A DNA stretch of 64,000 nt from Hyphococcus lacteus (GCF_041058985.1 NZ_JBEHZE010000001.1:620001-684000); one strand, 5' to 3'; positions 42,186 through 51,273 are shown, counted from the stretch's first letter. The notes: generated from the letters alone by a model not told the origin. Numbers and translations: made by a program.

Positions 42186-43187
42186 ATGACCAAATTTTCC
42201 CCTTCCCGCCGTCAATGGCTCGCCGCAGGGTCCGCTCTTGCCGCAGCAACCGCAATCCCAGCCCGCGCCCAGGAGATCGCCGCCGCCACGGATTTATCCG
42301 GCAAATCAGTGCTGATCACAGGCACGAGTTCAGGCTTTGGCCGGTTGACGGCGCTGCACCTTGCTCGGTTAGGGGCCACGGTTATCGCTTCGATGCGGAA
42401 TTTTGATAATGGCAACCGCCCTGAAGCGGCATCGCTGTTACAGGTGGCGCGCGATGAAAAACTCGACCTTTCCGCAGTCGAGATTGATGTACTCGACGAG
42501 GCTTCGATTGCCAGCGGAACAAGCGCCGCTGAAGACATCGCCGGTGGGTCAATTGATGTGCTGGTCAATAATGCCGGGATTGGTATGGCCGGCCCTGTTG
42601 AGATCAACGACATGGAAGCCACGCGGCTGATTTTTGAAACCAATCTTTTTGGCTATTTGCGCATGGCACGTGCGGTTTTACCAAAAATGCGCGCACAAAA
42701 ATCTGGTCAGATTTTTAATGTGTCATCACAATTAGGGCGCATTATCATTCCCAATCTTGGTATGTATTGCGCCACCAAGTTCGGCGTTGAAGCGATGTTT
42801 GAATCCCTCGCTTATGAAGTGTCGCCCTTTGGGGTGGATGTCACCATCATCCAACCCGGCGGTTACCCGACAAAGATATGGGAAAGTGGTACACGGAATG
42901 TTGAAACGCTTTTGACCCGCGTCAGCGATGAACGCAAAACGGCTTACGAAACACACCTTGCGTTGACCAATGGCATCATGAGTAGTGGCGGCAACACAGA
43001 CCCGAACGACATTCCGCGCGCCATCGCCGAGATTATGGGCATGCCCCAAGGCAAACGACCATTGCGCCGCCCCGTGCACCCAAACACACAAGCCACTGAT
43101 GCCGCCAATGCCGCTATGGCCCAAATCCAATCCGGGGTTCTTGGCGGCGGCGCTTATAAACAATGGCATGATGCGGTGACCGACTAG
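42186..43187 (+). CDS. Tat-exported short-chain dehydrogenase/reductase
   Basis: A 333-aa SDR. The first 28 residues are a twin-arginine signal (SRRQWLAAG, then a hydrophobic Ala-rich run and ARA before Gln29). The Rossmann motif GTSSGFG is at 46-52, NNAGIG is present, and the catalytic pair lies in YCATK. The substrate is unknown. Tat export of a folded SDR with bound NAD(P) into the periplasm is unusual. GGAG precedes the ATG. Confidence 0.88.
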   Translation: MTKFSPSRRQWLAAGSALAAATAIPARAQEIAAATDLSGKSVLITGTSSGFGRLTALHLARLGATVIASMRNFDNGNRPEAASLLQVARDEKLDLSAVEIDVLDEASIASGTSAAEDIAGGSIDVLVNNAGIGMAGPVEINDMEATRLIFETNLFGYLRMARAVLPKMRAQKSGQIFNVSSQLGRIIIPNLGMYCATKFGVEAMFESLAYEVSPFGVDVTIIQPGGYPTKIWESGTRNVETLLTRVSDERKTAYETHLALTNGIMSSGGNTDPNDIPRAIAEIMGMPQGKRPLRRPVHPNTQATDAANAAMAQIQSGVLGGGAYKQWHDAVTD

Positions 43188-43259
43188 GATCGCAAGTTTC
43201 GGGTGGCCGAATTTGATGCGCCGTGCCCTAAGCAGCGCATGACGCAACAGGAGACGATC

Positions 43260-44063
43260 ATGACCGCCGAGACATTCCGCACGCTCCACAAAACACCGTT
43301 CATCATCCCCAACCCATGGGATATCGGCTCAGCGCGAATGTTAGCCGGACTGGGTTTCAAAGCACTCGCGACCACAAGTTCAGGGTATGCCATGACGCTC
43401 GGGCGGCGTGATTACGGCATCAGCCGCGATGAGGCGTTGGACCATGCGCGGGTCATATCGAGCGCCGTCGATATTCCCGTTTCGGCGGATCTTGAAAACG
43501 GGTTTGGCCTTGCGCCTAGTCATGTGTTCGAAACCATAAAAGGCGCTTGCGAAACAAAACTTGCCGGCGGATCCATAGAGGACAGCACAGGCGAAACGGA
43601 CACGCCAGTTATCGAAGACGACACACTTGCGACCGAACGTATTCAAGCCGCCCGGGAGGCCATTAACAAAAGCGGTCGAGACTTTGTTTTAACAGCAAGG
43701 GCGGAAGCATTTTTATATGGGCGCGGCGAAATCAATAAAATCATTGATCGCCTAAACGCCTTCGCAGATGCCGGGGCTGATGTTTTATACGCACCGGGCT
43801 TGCCGGACCTAGCGGCCATTCGCACGGTTTGTGCAAATGTTTCCAAGCCTGTGAATGTTCTGGTTCTTGGTGATCTAGCCCAACACAAGGCCGCAGAATT
43901 TTACGAAGCAGGTGCAATGCGATTGTCGATTGGCGGCGGATTGGCTTGGTCTGCCTACGGAATTCTTGCTCAATCGCGCACAATATTAAGTGACGGCTCT
44001 TTTGATATTCTGACCGCAAACCGCGATGGTGCCGCGATCATTTCACCCTTTCTTGAAAACTGA
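43260..44063 (+). CDS. Isocitrate lyase/PEP mutase family protein
   Basis: A 267-aa TIM-barrel protein with PFIIPNPWDIGSARML at the start, PVSADLENGFG (Mg-binding Asp region), GGSIEDSTG and FVLTARAEAFL, typical of the oxaloacetate decarboxylase/2,3-dimethylmalate lyase branch rather than true isocitrate lyase. It cleaves or rearranges a C-C or C-P bond next to a carboxylate; the substrate is not evident. AGGAG precedes the ATG at 43260, so the longer in-frame ORF from 43203 is not used. It follows the SDR gene by 72 bases. Confidence 0.85.
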   Translation: MTAETFRTLHKTPFIIPNPWDIGSARMLAGLGFKALATTSSGYAMTLGRRDYGISRDEALDHARVISSAVDIPVSADLENGFGLAPSHVFETIKGACETKLAGGSIEDSTGETDTPVIEDDTLATERIQAAREAINKSGRDFVLTARAEAFLYGRGEINKIIDRLNAFADAGADVLYAPGLPDLAAIRTVCANVSKPVNVLVLGDLAQHKAAEFYEAGAMRLSIGGGLAWSAYGILAQSRTILSDGSFDILTANRDGAAIISPFLEN

Positions 44064-44144
44064 TTGTCCTAATTCTCTTTCCAATCGGGATTTGCTTAGG
44101 TAAAGGACGCCCATAACATCGCATTTGCGATACTGTGAGCGACG

Positions 44145-45542
44145 ATGACAGCGAAGATCGACAACACATCGGAAGCGATTAGGAAATCCGCTTCACCGTG
44201 GCGCAAGGAGTTTTTTGCGCTGATGACCATCGGCCTTCCGATGGCAGCGACCCAGCTTGTCCAATTTTCAATCAATATTGTTGATGTGGTGATGATTGGC
44301 CAGCTTGGCCCGACGCATCTTGCCGCAGGCGGCCTTGGCCTCGTCTTGTTCTATTTTCTATTTGTCGCGGGCATGGGGCCTGCGGTGGCGACCTCACCCA
44401 TGGTTTCACAAGCGCTTGGTGCCGATGGTGATGATGTACGTGACGCGCGGCGGTCCGTCCGTATGGGTCTGTGGGTTGTGGGGATCGCCGCACCGATCTG
44501 TTCGTTAGTATATTTCTTCGCCGAAGAATTTGCGTTGATGTTGGGCCAACCTGCGGATGTGGCAGCGCTTGCAGAACCTTATGTGATCGCACTCGTGCCG
44601 GGGCTTCCGTTTGCACTTGGGGTCATTGTCTTGCGCAACTTCCTAGCAGCGATTGAACGCGCGCGCGCGCCACTGTATTTTATCATCGCGACCACAGCTC
44701 TCAATACATTGCTTAACTATCTGCTGATTTACGGGAATTGGGGCCTGCCACGGCTTGAGCTTGTGGGCGCTGGAATCGCGTCATCTATTTCTCATGCAGT
44801 CGGTTTTTTTGCGTTGGTAATTTATATCAACTGGGAAGCGCGCGCCAAACGGTTCAACCTGTTCCAACGCTTCTTCAACCCTGACTGGCCGCGCTTTATC
44901 GAAGTTGCGCGCCTTGGCTGGCCAATTTCAATCACGATCGGGTTCGAGGCGATGTTGTTTAACGCATCTCTTTTTCTGGTTGGGCGGATTGGTATCGACG
45001 AAATGGCCGCCTATCAGGTTGCCCTCAACGTTGCCGCTGCGGCCTTTATGATGCCGTTGGGGCTGTCCATGGCTGGCTCCGTCAGGGTCGGATTGATGGC
45101 CGGTGCCAAAGACCTTCAAGGCGTCCGGCGCGCGTCTGTCATGACGCTACTTTGTAGTGTTGGTGCCATTATGGCTGTTGCAATTCCGGTCATGTTGTTT
45201 CCAAACAAAATTGCCGGGTTCTATCTCGATGAAAGTTCGCCTTCGAATACAGCGGTGCTTGCCTTGGTTGTTTTGTTCCTTCCGATCGCCGCTGCGTTTG
45301 CACTTTTTGACGCCATACAAGTTGCAGCCGCACAAGCATTGCGCGGCCTAAAGGACGTTCGTGTACCGATGATTTTAACGGGCATCAGCTATTGGGTGAT
45401 TGGTTTCCCAGTCGCTGCATGGCTGGGTTTGGGGACCCCACTTGGCGCTGTTGGGGTTTGGTGGGGGCTGCTTGTTGCCCTGTTGGCCGCATCGATAACA
45501 TTGGGGTGGCGGTTGTGGTTGGTGACGCGGGATCCAGCCTGA
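44145..45542 (+). CDS. MATE-family efflux transporter
   Basis: A 465-aa protein with 12 TM helices and internal two-fold similarity. The first helix contains MTIGLPMAATQLVQFSINIVDVVMIGQLGP, typical of NorM-type MATE exporters of cationic drugs driven by Na+ or H+. Its stop is adjacent to the stop of the next, convergent gene. Confidence 0.92.
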   Translation: MTAKIDNTSEAIRKSASPWRKEFFALMTIGLPMAATQLVQFSINIVDVVMIGQLGPTHLAAGGLGLVLFYFLFVAGMGPAVATSPMVSQALGADGDDVRDARRSVRMGLWVVGIAAPICSLVYFFAEEFALMLGQPADVAALAEPYVIALVPGLPFALGVIVLRNFLAAIERARAPLYFIIATTALNTLLNYLLIYGNWGLPRLELVGAGIASSISHAVGFFALVIYINWEARAKRFNLFQRFFNPDWPRFIEVARLGWPISITIGFEAMLFNASLFLVGRIGIDEMAAYQVALNVAAAAFMMPLGLSMAGSVRVGLMAGAKDLQGVRRASVMTLLCSVGAIMAVAIPVMLFPNKIAGFYLDESSPSNTAVLALVVLFLPIAAAFALFDAIQVAAAQALRGLKDVRVPMILTGISYWVIGFPVAAWLGLGTPLGAVGVWWGLLVALLAASITLGWRLWLVTRDPA

Positions 45543-45543
45543 G

Positions 45544-45855
45544 CTACCGCCCCTTCTGGCGTTGTTCAATCGCCATGCGTGATAGCTTCAGCCCCAATCC
45601 TGTTGCTTCGCGTAAGGCTTTTATGGCCGCGATTTTCTTTTTCTCTACGAGAAGCTGATCAATCTCGCCCCATTCCCGGTCGTCAACCTGAGCAATAGCG
45701 GCATTGATGTCGTCTTGTTCCGCCATCACCCGATGTGAGCGCGCAGCCGGACTTTCGGCTTTGGTGGCCTGCCCTATACGGAACGACACAAAAGCGACAA
45801 AGGCCAAAAGCAGCCAAGGCCCAAACGGGTTAAACATTTCCATATATGTCACCAT
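45544..45855 (-). CDS. Membrane-anchored protein with a ribosomal L7/L12 C-terminal-like domain
   Basis: A 103-aa protein: one N-terminal TM helix (PFGPWLLLAFVAFVSFRIG, about 10-28), a linker, and a C-terminal segment KKKIAAIKALREATGLGLKL, which matches the core helix-turn-helix of ribosomal protein bL12 (pattern K-I-x-x-I-K-x-x-R-E-x-T-G-L-G-L-K). It lacks the bL12 dimerisation domain. Such TM plus L12-CTD proteins recur in Proteobacteria with unknown role. The exact start is unclear: ATGs at 45855, 45843 and 45837. Confidence 0.65.
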   Translation of the reverse strand: MVTYMEMFNPFGPWLLLAFVAFVSFRIGQATKAESPAARSHRVMAEQDDINAAIAQVDDREWGEIDQLLVEKKKIAAIKALREATGLGLKLSRMAIEQRQKGR

Positions 45856-46009
45856 GAATTAGTGGCTGAATTCATGATCATCCAAAAAAATCCCCAAAGT
45901 TTCGTGAATCTACATTAACCCCTAAGAGATTTTTAATAGGACACATGAAACAATTACGCTGAGGCTACGGCTTTTACATTATCGAAACGACGCAGGAACA
46001 GCATTTATA

Positions 46010-46924
46010 ATGGTTAACGCAGCAACCGCCCCGAATTTTCAAGCCAGAGTTGACGCCGCGCTGGAAGAAAAATTTTCGCAACAACAACAAGCGAAAGACG
46101 CTATTTCTGCACTTTCACTCGCGCTTTCTGGTATTCCTGATAGCGATTTCCTAACCGAATACGCGCTCGCCGTTAGCAAGGTCCTCGACGCAGATTACAT
46201 GGCGGTTGCGCGCCTCAACCCATATTCCAATCTCGTTCGCAGTTTGCGCTTTGTTGTAAATGGCGAAATTCAGGAAAATATTTCCTATAGCTTGGACGGC
46301 ACCCCCTGCGCCCGCGCCGTGGAAGGGAATTGCTGCATCATCACCGAAAATGTTGCGCAGCTCTTTCCGCGCGACCAGTTTCTCCAAGACAACGATATCT
46401 CCGCCTATTCCGGCGTCGTCCTAAAGGGCCAGGACGGCAATGCCATCGGCGTTGTTGTTGCCATGACAAAACACAAACAGGAAAGAGGTTTTGTCTCCCG
46501 TACGGTTCTTGAACATTTCACTCCTCGCCTCGCCTATTGCATCGAGTTTACGGAAAAACTTGACCGCTATAGCTGGGCAATCGCCCACGCGACTGATGGC
46601 ATTTGGGAATGGGATGTTGTGACCGGCGGTACTGTCGTTTCAGAGGGCATTGAAAAAATACTCGGCTATCCAAAAGGCAAAGCCCCCCATGACCTCGCCG
46701 AGATCGAAAAGGCCATGCACAAAGACGATCTGGAGGGGTATAAAACAGCTTTGCGCACTCATTTATGCAAAGATGAACCGTTCGACATACGCGTTCGCAT
46801 TAAAAATGATAATGGCCAGTATCATTGGTATCTTGCACGGGGGCAGGCGATCCGTGATGCAAACAACAAACCCGTGCGCATGATTGGTTGTTACACCAAT
46901 ATCCACGACGTCGTTGAGCGCTAA
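46010..46924 (+). CDS. GAF-PAS sensor protein without an output domain
   Basis: A 304-aa soluble protein. Residues about 30-170 form a GAF domain (KVLDADYMAVARLNPYSNLV, then SGVVLKGQDGNAIGVVVAM) and about 185-300 a PAS_3 fold with PAC motif (IWEWDVVTGGTVVSEGIEKI, then VRMIGCYTNIHDVVE). It ends right after the PAC, where a kinase, GGDEF or similar effector would usually begin. No effector gene follows; the next gene is convergent. Confidence 0.82.
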   Translation: MVNAATAPNFQARVDAALEEKFSQQQQAKDAISALSLALSGIPDSDFLTEYALAVSKVLDADYMAVARLNPYSNLVRSLRFVVNGEIQENISYSLDGTPCARAVEGNCCIITENVAQLFPRDQFLQDNDISAYSGVVLKGQDGNAIGVVVAMTKHKQERGFVSRTVLEHFTPRLAYCIEFTEKLDRYSWAIAHATDGIWEWDVVTGGTVVSEGIEKILGYPKGKAPHDLAEIEKAMHKDDLEGYKTALRTHLCKDEPFDIRVRIKNDNGQYHWYLARGQAIRDANNKPVRMIGCYTNIHDVVER

Positions 46925-46932
46925 AACCCGCA

Positions 46933-46970
46933 CAAAAAAAGAGCGCTCAGACATTTGCCTGAACGCTCTT
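46933..46970 (-). terminator. Rho-independent terminator of the acyl-CoA dehydrogenase gene
   Basis: On the minus strand a 14-bp stem with mismatches around an AAAT-containing loop is followed by seven T. It lies 27 bases after the stop at 46997 and also separates the convergent GAF-PAS gene. Confidence 0.85.
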
Positions 46971-46996
46971 CTAGATCAGCAATCTATTTTTCGGCG

Positions 46997-48220
46997 TTAT
47001 GCTGAATTCGAATGTTTTTTGAATTCAATGCGTGAGATTGCGCGGCAATGAACCTCGTCAGGCCCATCGGCCAAACGCAATGTGCGGATACCTGAATATA
47101 ATTTAGCAAGACCCGGATCGGTCGTAACACCCGCGCCGCCGAATGCCTGAATGGCATCGTCAATCACGCGCAACGCCATGCGCGGCGCAGCCACTTTGAT
47201 CATGGCGATTTCGCCCTGCGCAACCTTATTACCCACTGTGTCCATCATCCATGCGGCTTTGAGCGTCAACAAGCGTGACATTTCGATATCAATGCGCGCT
47301 TCGGCAACACGTTGTTCCCAAATGGAATGCTTATAAATCGGCTTGCCAAAGGCTTCGCGTGTCAAAATGCGCTTGACCATTTTCTCAAGCGCGACTTCGG
47401 CTGTGCCGATCGTGCGCATGCAATGGTGAATACGACCAGGGCCCAGCCGTCCCTGCGCAATTTCAAATCCGCGCCCTTCGCCAAGGATAATATTTTCCTT
47501 TGGCACGCGTACATTCTTTAGCTCAACTTCCATATGGCCATGGGGCGCATCGTCAAATCCAAAGACGGGCAAGTGCCGCAGGATTTTCACACCTTCCGCA
47601 TCAGCAGGGACCAAAATTTGCGACTGCTGTTTGTGGCGGTCCGCATTTTTGTCAGTCTTGCCCATGACGATGAAAATCTTACAACGTGGATCACCCGCAC
47701 CAGATGACCACCACTTGCGGCCATTGATTACATAATGATCGCCATCAAGCTTGATGTCTGTTTCGATATTGGTCGCGTCCGATGATGCGACTTGTGGCTC
47801 AGTCATCAAAAACGCTGAACGGATTTTCCCGTCGAGTAGCGGGTTAAGCCATTGCTCTTGCTGTTCTGGCGTGCCGTATTTCATCAGCACTTCCATATTG
47901 CCCGTATCCGGCGCTGCGCAGTTGAAGACCTCTGGCCCGATATGGCTACGCCCCATCTGTTCTGCGAGGGGGGCATAATCTGCGTTAGAAAGGCCGGGAC
48001 CCCATTTGGGATTGGTGTGGAACAGGTTCCAAAGCCCCTCGGCTTTCGCTTTATCTTTTAGCTCTTCGATAATTGGCGGTACTTTCCAGCGCCCTTCGCC
48101 GGGGCCAAATTCCGTATGCTGACGTTCGTATATTTCTTCACCCTCATGGACATGCTTTTCCATAAAATCGGTGACACGTTTAAGATAGTCTTTGCAGCGG
48201 TCGGAATACTCGAATTGCAT
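46997..48220 (-). CDS. Acyl-CoA dehydrogenase family protein
   Basis: A 407-aa flavoprotein. FLMTEPQVASSDATNIETDI (FAD and substrate site), GDHYVINGRKWWSSGAG and the C-terminal IQAFGGAGVTTDPGLAKLYSGIRTLRLADGPDEVH are typical of the ACAD11-like branch, which acts on long or branched acyl-CoAs. It abstracts two hydrogens from the acyl-CoA alpha/beta carbons to give an enoyl-CoA. GGAG precedes the ATG at 48220. Confidence 0.93.
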   Translation of the reverse strand: MQFEYSDRCKDYLKRVTDFMEKHVHEGEEIYERQHTEFGPGEGRWKVPPIIEELKDKAKAEGLWNLFHTNPKWGPGLSNADYAPLAEQMGRSHIGPEVFNCAAPDTGNMEVLMKYGTPEQQEQWLNPLLDGKIRSAFLMTEPQVASSDATNIETDIKLDGDHYVINGRKWWSSGAGDPRCKIFIVMGKTDKNADRHKQQSQILVPADAEGVKILRHLPVFGFDDAPHGHMEVELKNVRVPKENIILGEGRGFEIAQGRLGPGRIHHCMRTIGTAEVALEKMVKRILTREAFGKPIYKHSIWEQRVAEARIDIEMSRLLTLKAAWMMDTVGNKVAQGEIAMIKVAAPRMALRVIDDAIQAFGGAGVTTDPGLAKLYSGIRTLRLADGPDEVHCRAISRIEFKKHSNSA

Positions 48221-48283
48221 TTTGGGCTCCTTGTTTGGCCGCATGATAGCCAGCCAACGCTATGATGAAAGTCTGAAACGCAG

Positions 48284-48739
48284 TTAGCGACGTCGCATCT
48301 GGAAAAATGAACGGAGGAGTTTACTGGATTCTTCCGCCAGCGGCCCCTCTACGACCTCGGGCCGCCAATGACAGGTCGGCTGTTCGAAATAGCGCGGCCC
48401 ATGAAAAACCGCGCCGCCTTTTTGGTCTTTTGCCGCGACCACAAGCCGCCCCACCCGCGCTATAGAAATTGCCCCAGCGCACATAGCGCACGGCTCCAGC
48501 GTTACAAAAAGCGACGTTCCCGTGAGGCGGTAATTTTGGGTTTTCTCTGCCGCCATACGCAGTGCCCGAATTTCGGCATGGCCCGTTGGATCATGCGTGG
48601 CGATCGGCGCATTGCCTGCCTTTGCCAAAACCGCGCCCGCACCATCAACCAATACCGCACCGATTGGCGCTTCCCCGGCCTCAGCCGCAGCGCGCGCCGC
48701 ATCCATCGCGAGGGTCATATATTTTAAATCATCATTCAC
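48284..48739 (-). CDS. tadA: tRNA-specific adenosine deaminase
   Basis: A 151-aa zinc deaminase that converts A34 to inosine in tRNA-Arg(ACG). It has GEAPIGAVLVD, the catalytic HAEIRAL (His ligand plus proton-shuttling Glu) and the PCAMCAGAI zinc cysteines. I take the GTG at 48739 (then NDDLKYMTLAMDAA) because homologues begin with a similar short lead before the MxLAL helix; the ATG at 48718 is the alternative. An upstream in-frame extension would invade the divergent rluB start and is rejected. Confidence 0.93.
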   Translation of the reverse strand: MNDDLKYMTLAMDAARAAAEAGEAPIGAVLVDGAGAVLAKAGNAPIATHDPTGHAEIRALRMAAEKTQNYRLTGTSLFVTLEPCAMCAGAISIARVGRLVVAAKDQKGGAVFHGPRYFEQPTCHWRPEVVEGPLAEESSKLLRSFFQMRRR

Positions 48740-48840
48740 GCGGGAATGATTACGCCCTCCGGCACAGAGATCATAGACCGCACTTGATGCATATGCGTAT
48801 AAGGCGCACCAATAAAGCCCAATTAAAGGACGCCACGACG

Positions 48841-49605
48841 ATGACCGAAGAATCCGCCGCATTGCCCGCCGAAGGCGAACGAATTGCTAAATTTCTTGCC
48901 CGTGCCGGCGTGGCGTCGCGCCGGGAAGCGGAAAAGCTGATCGAACAGGGCATTGTCACGGTTAATGGCAAGGTACTTGATACGCCGGCATTTAAAGTCA
49001 CCCCCGATATGGATATCCGCGTAGACGGCACCCGGATTGGCAAGCCAGATCAACCCCGATTGTGGCGCTATCATAAACCCGACGGCCTAGTGACGACCCA
49101 CAAAGACCCGCAAGGCCGCCAGACAGTGTTTGACACGCTGGTCGGCCGCCTGCCGCGCGTGATCTCTGTTGGGCGGCTCGACCTGACGACCGAAGGCTTA
49201 TTGCTGCTCACAAATTCTGGCGATCTCTCGCGACGGCTTGAGCTGCCTTCAACGGGTTGGGCGCGGCGATATCGCGTTCGGGCCCATGGCCGCGTGCGGC
49301 AGTCCGCGCTTGACCGCTTGCAAGACGGCGTCGAAATTGACGGTGTTCAATATGGTCCCGTAAAAGCAACCCTTGACCAACAACAAGGCGGCAATGCATG
49401 GATCACACTATCAATTAACGAAGGCAAAAACCGCGAAGTCAGAAATCTGATGCGATATCTTGGCCTTGATGTGAACCGGCTGATACGCACCGCCTACGGA
49501 CCATTCCAGTTGGGCAAGCTGCCAAAGGATGGCATCGAAGAAATCCCCGGTAAACAGTTGAAAGAACAATTAGGCAAAGCTATTTGCCAAGAGATCGGCC
49601 TATGA
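48841..49605 (+). CDS. rluB: RsuA/RluB-family pseudouridine synthase
   Basis: A 254-aa protein with an N-terminal S4 domain (IAKFLARAGVASRREAEKLI) and the RsuA-type catalytic motif GRLDLTTEGLLLLTNSGDL, whose Asp attacks uridine. RluB (23S U2605) is the likeliest orthologue given length; RluE/RsuA cannot be fully excluded. Its stop overlaps the next ATG (ATGA). It heads a three-gene operon with DUF4169 and rsmD. Confidence 0.9.
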   Translation: MTEESAALPAEGERIAKFLARAGVASRREAEKLIEQGIVTVNGKVLDTPAFKVTPDMDIRVDGTRIGKPDQPRLWRYHKPDGLVTTHKDPQGRQTVFDTLVGRLPRVISVGRLDLTTEGLLLLTNSGDLSRRLELPSTGWARRYRVRAHGRVRQSALDRLQDGVEIDGVQYGPVKATLDQQQGGNAWITLSINEGKNREVRNLMRYLGLDVNRLIRTAYGPFQLGKLPKDGIEEIPGKQLKEQLGKAICQEIGL

Positions 49606-49781
49606 ACAATGTGATCAACCTCAACCAGTTTCGTAAAAAGAAAAACCGCGCTGACAAAGAAAAACAGGCGCAGGAAAACCGCGCTAAGTTTGGCCAAGAC
49701 AAAGCCGAGAAAAACACAGCAAAGGCAGAAAAAAACGAGCTGGAGCGCCATTTGGACCAACACAAAAACGAAGACGAATGA
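49602..49781 (+). CDS. DUF4169 small protein
   Basis: A 59-aa, highly charged helical protein: VINLNQFRKKKNRADKEK at the start and NRAKFGQDKAEK in the middle match DUF4169, a small alphaproteobacterial family of unknown function. It overlaps rluB at its start and rsmD at its end, so all three are translationally coupled, suggesting a link with rRNA modification. Confidence 0.85.
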   Translation: MNNVINLNQFRKKKNRADKEKQAQENRAKFGQDKAEKNTAKAEKNELERHLDQHKNEDE

Positions 49782-50344
49782 TGCGCATCATTGGCGGTGA
49801 ATATAGCGGGCGGAAAATCATTGCGCCTAAAGGCGATACGTCACGCCCGACCACCGACCGCACACGGGAATCGCTTTTCAATATTATAGGGGCAAGGCCA
49901 GATTTTGACATTGAGGGCGCGCGGGTCATCGACCTGTTTGCCGGTTCTGGTGCACTGGGGTTTGAAGCTATGTCGCGCGGCGCGTCATGGTGTTTGTTTG
50001 TCGAAACCGATGCGAACGCACGCGGTGCGATCCGCGACAATATCGAAGCCCTATCGCTATTTGGGATCACTCGCCTCCACCGTCGTTCGGCAACGGATTT
50101 GGGGCCAAAGCCCGCCGGTGTCGGCCCGGTTTTTAATCTTGCCTTTCTTGACCCACCCTATCGCAAGGATCTTGCAGGTCCGGCGATGGCTGCGCTTCAT
50201 AAAGATGGCTGGCTTGCACCCAACGCCCTTTGTGTTGTTGAGCAAGCGAAAGCCGAAACCCCGGTGAGCACCCAAGAATTTACCGAGGTTGATCGCCGCA
50301 CCTATGGCGATACGCAGATCGGCATTTACTTTTACACCCCATAA
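49778..50344 (+). CDS. rsmD: 16S rRNA (guanine(966)-N(2))-methyltransferase
   Basis: A 188-aa SAM methyltransferase: MRIIGGEYSGRKI at the N-terminus, RPTTDRTRESLFNII, the SAM loop DLFAGSGALGFEA and the catalytic FLDPPYRKDL (DPPY). It methylates G966 of 16S rRNA. The start overlaps the DUF4169 stop. Third gene of the rluB operon. Confidence 0.94.
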   Translation: MMRIIGGEYSGRKIIAPKGDTSRPTTDRTRESLFNIIGARPDFDIEGARVIDLFAGSGALGFEAMSRGASWCLFVETDANARGAIRDNIEALSLFGITRLHRRSATDLGPKPAGVGPVFNLAFLDPPYRKDLAGPAMAALHKDGWLAPNALCVVEQAKAETPVSTQEFTEVDRRTYGDTQIGIYFYTP

Positions 50345-50460
50345 GTAACGCCGTTTTTTATGGTTAACGGAATTTCAATTCGCCGGACAAATCGAAAACA
50401 TTCTTTAAGCCGGATTTAACACCGAAGATTTATGCTCGATACCCTGAGAGGGGAGTCTCT

Positions 50461-50748
50461 ATGTTTTCGATCTTCGATCTTTTTTCATTGGCTTTGTTGC
50501 TGGCCTCAATGGCGCTGTTCGTCAGTCGCTATATGGTACAGGACCCGCCTGTTTATCCGTATCTGATTATCGCAACGACCTGTCTTGTGGCGAATTGGTT
50601 GGGGAATGCTGGCGGCGGAATCTTTGCCATGGTTTTGCTGATCGCGGCTGCGTTTTCGTTCCTTGGGTGCCTGCTCTACCCAAGCTGGCGCACCATGAGT
50701 AGCGACGACCAAAACACCGGCACCACACCCCAAAGCGCCGAGAAATAG
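50461..50748 (+). CDS. Small membrane protein with two to three TM helices
   Basis: A 95-aa protein: TM helix FDLFSLALLLASMALFVSRY, a short loop (QDPPVYPYL), a second helix with IIATTCLVANWLGNAGGG and a third stretch FAMVLLIAAAFSFLGCLLY, then a polar tail. The loop and WLGNAGG arrangement loosely recalls a small accessory family near exosortase variant XrtV, but I am not sure of this. AGGGGAG precedes the ATG. It stands alone. Confidence 0.6.
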   Translation: MFSIFDLFSLALLLASMALFVSRYMVQDPPVYPYLIIATTCLVANWLGNAGGGIFAMVLLIAAAFSFLGCLLYPSWRTMSSDDQNTGTTPQSAEK

Positions 50749-50764
50749 CCGCCCGCCCACATCG

Positions 50765-50815
50765 CCCCTTTACGGAGCGCTTTCGGGCACCTATTTACGG
50801 TGTTGCTGGCCGGCC
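50765..50815 (+). repeat. Direct repeat, copy 1: duplicate of the 6S RNA promoter region
   Basis: Aligns without gaps to 51527-51577 (44 of 51 bases identical, offset 762). The conserved blocks are exactly the -35 region (TTTACG at 50769-50774), the -10 (TATTTA at 50792-50797) and the first transcribed bases; six of the seven differences are in the spacer. A promoter reading rightwards is therefore likely here too. It would transcribe antisense to the small gene at 50937-51209. Confidence 0.7.
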
Positions 50816-50936
50816 AAGAGGTTTTTAAGTCCTTTTCTCGAGCTCAGCTCTTCTTACCGACTCCGCATAAACACATTTACAAAATTTTATGCGATCCCCA
50901 AGCGGCCATTCTGTCTTTTGGCGGCATTTAAATAAC

Positions 50937-51209
50937 TTACTTTTTTTCTTTGGCGCGAATGGCAAGCGCTTTCAAATCGGAATATTTGCGAAGTGTCACG
51001 CCATCCGGCACCCGGACAATCTGGAATAAATTGGGAATTCGAATAACACTGTCATTTATTAGTTCAATGGCACGAGACTCCGCCTTCTCAATTTCGGCAA
51101 ATTCCTCATGGGTTTCGCGCGACACAACCACCGGTTTAATTGAGTTTACGTCTCTCCGATTAATTTTTACTTCTGGCGGAATTATTAGTTGATAACTATA
51201 TTTGGGCAC
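50937..51209 (-). CDS. Small hypothetical protein
   Basis: A 90-aa soluble protein rich in charged residues, no TM, no signal (begins PKYSYQLIIPPEVKINRRDV, ends ALAIRAKEKK). AGGAG lies 8 bases before a GTG start at 51209. It is flanked by the two copies of the 51-bp repeat and is divergent from a frameshifted gene. I do not recognise it. Confidence 0.55.
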   Translation of the reverse strand: MPKYSYQLIIPPEVKINRRDVNSIKPVVVSRETHEEFAEIEKAESRAIELINDSVIRIPNLFQIVRVPDGVTLRKYSDLKALAIRAKEKK

Positions 51210-51273
51210 ACACTCACTCCTATTGATACCGACAAGTGTAACCTAAATAGAGTTTAAGAGCGAGGTTTCAATC

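Noticed and set aside
48562..48840. N-terminal extension of rluB
   Set aside because: Antisense to tadA and with no S4-domain homology; the ATG at 48841 begins the real protein.
48740..48862. N-terminal extension of tadA
   Set aside because: Overlaps the rluB start region on the other strand and adds sequence unlike any TadA.
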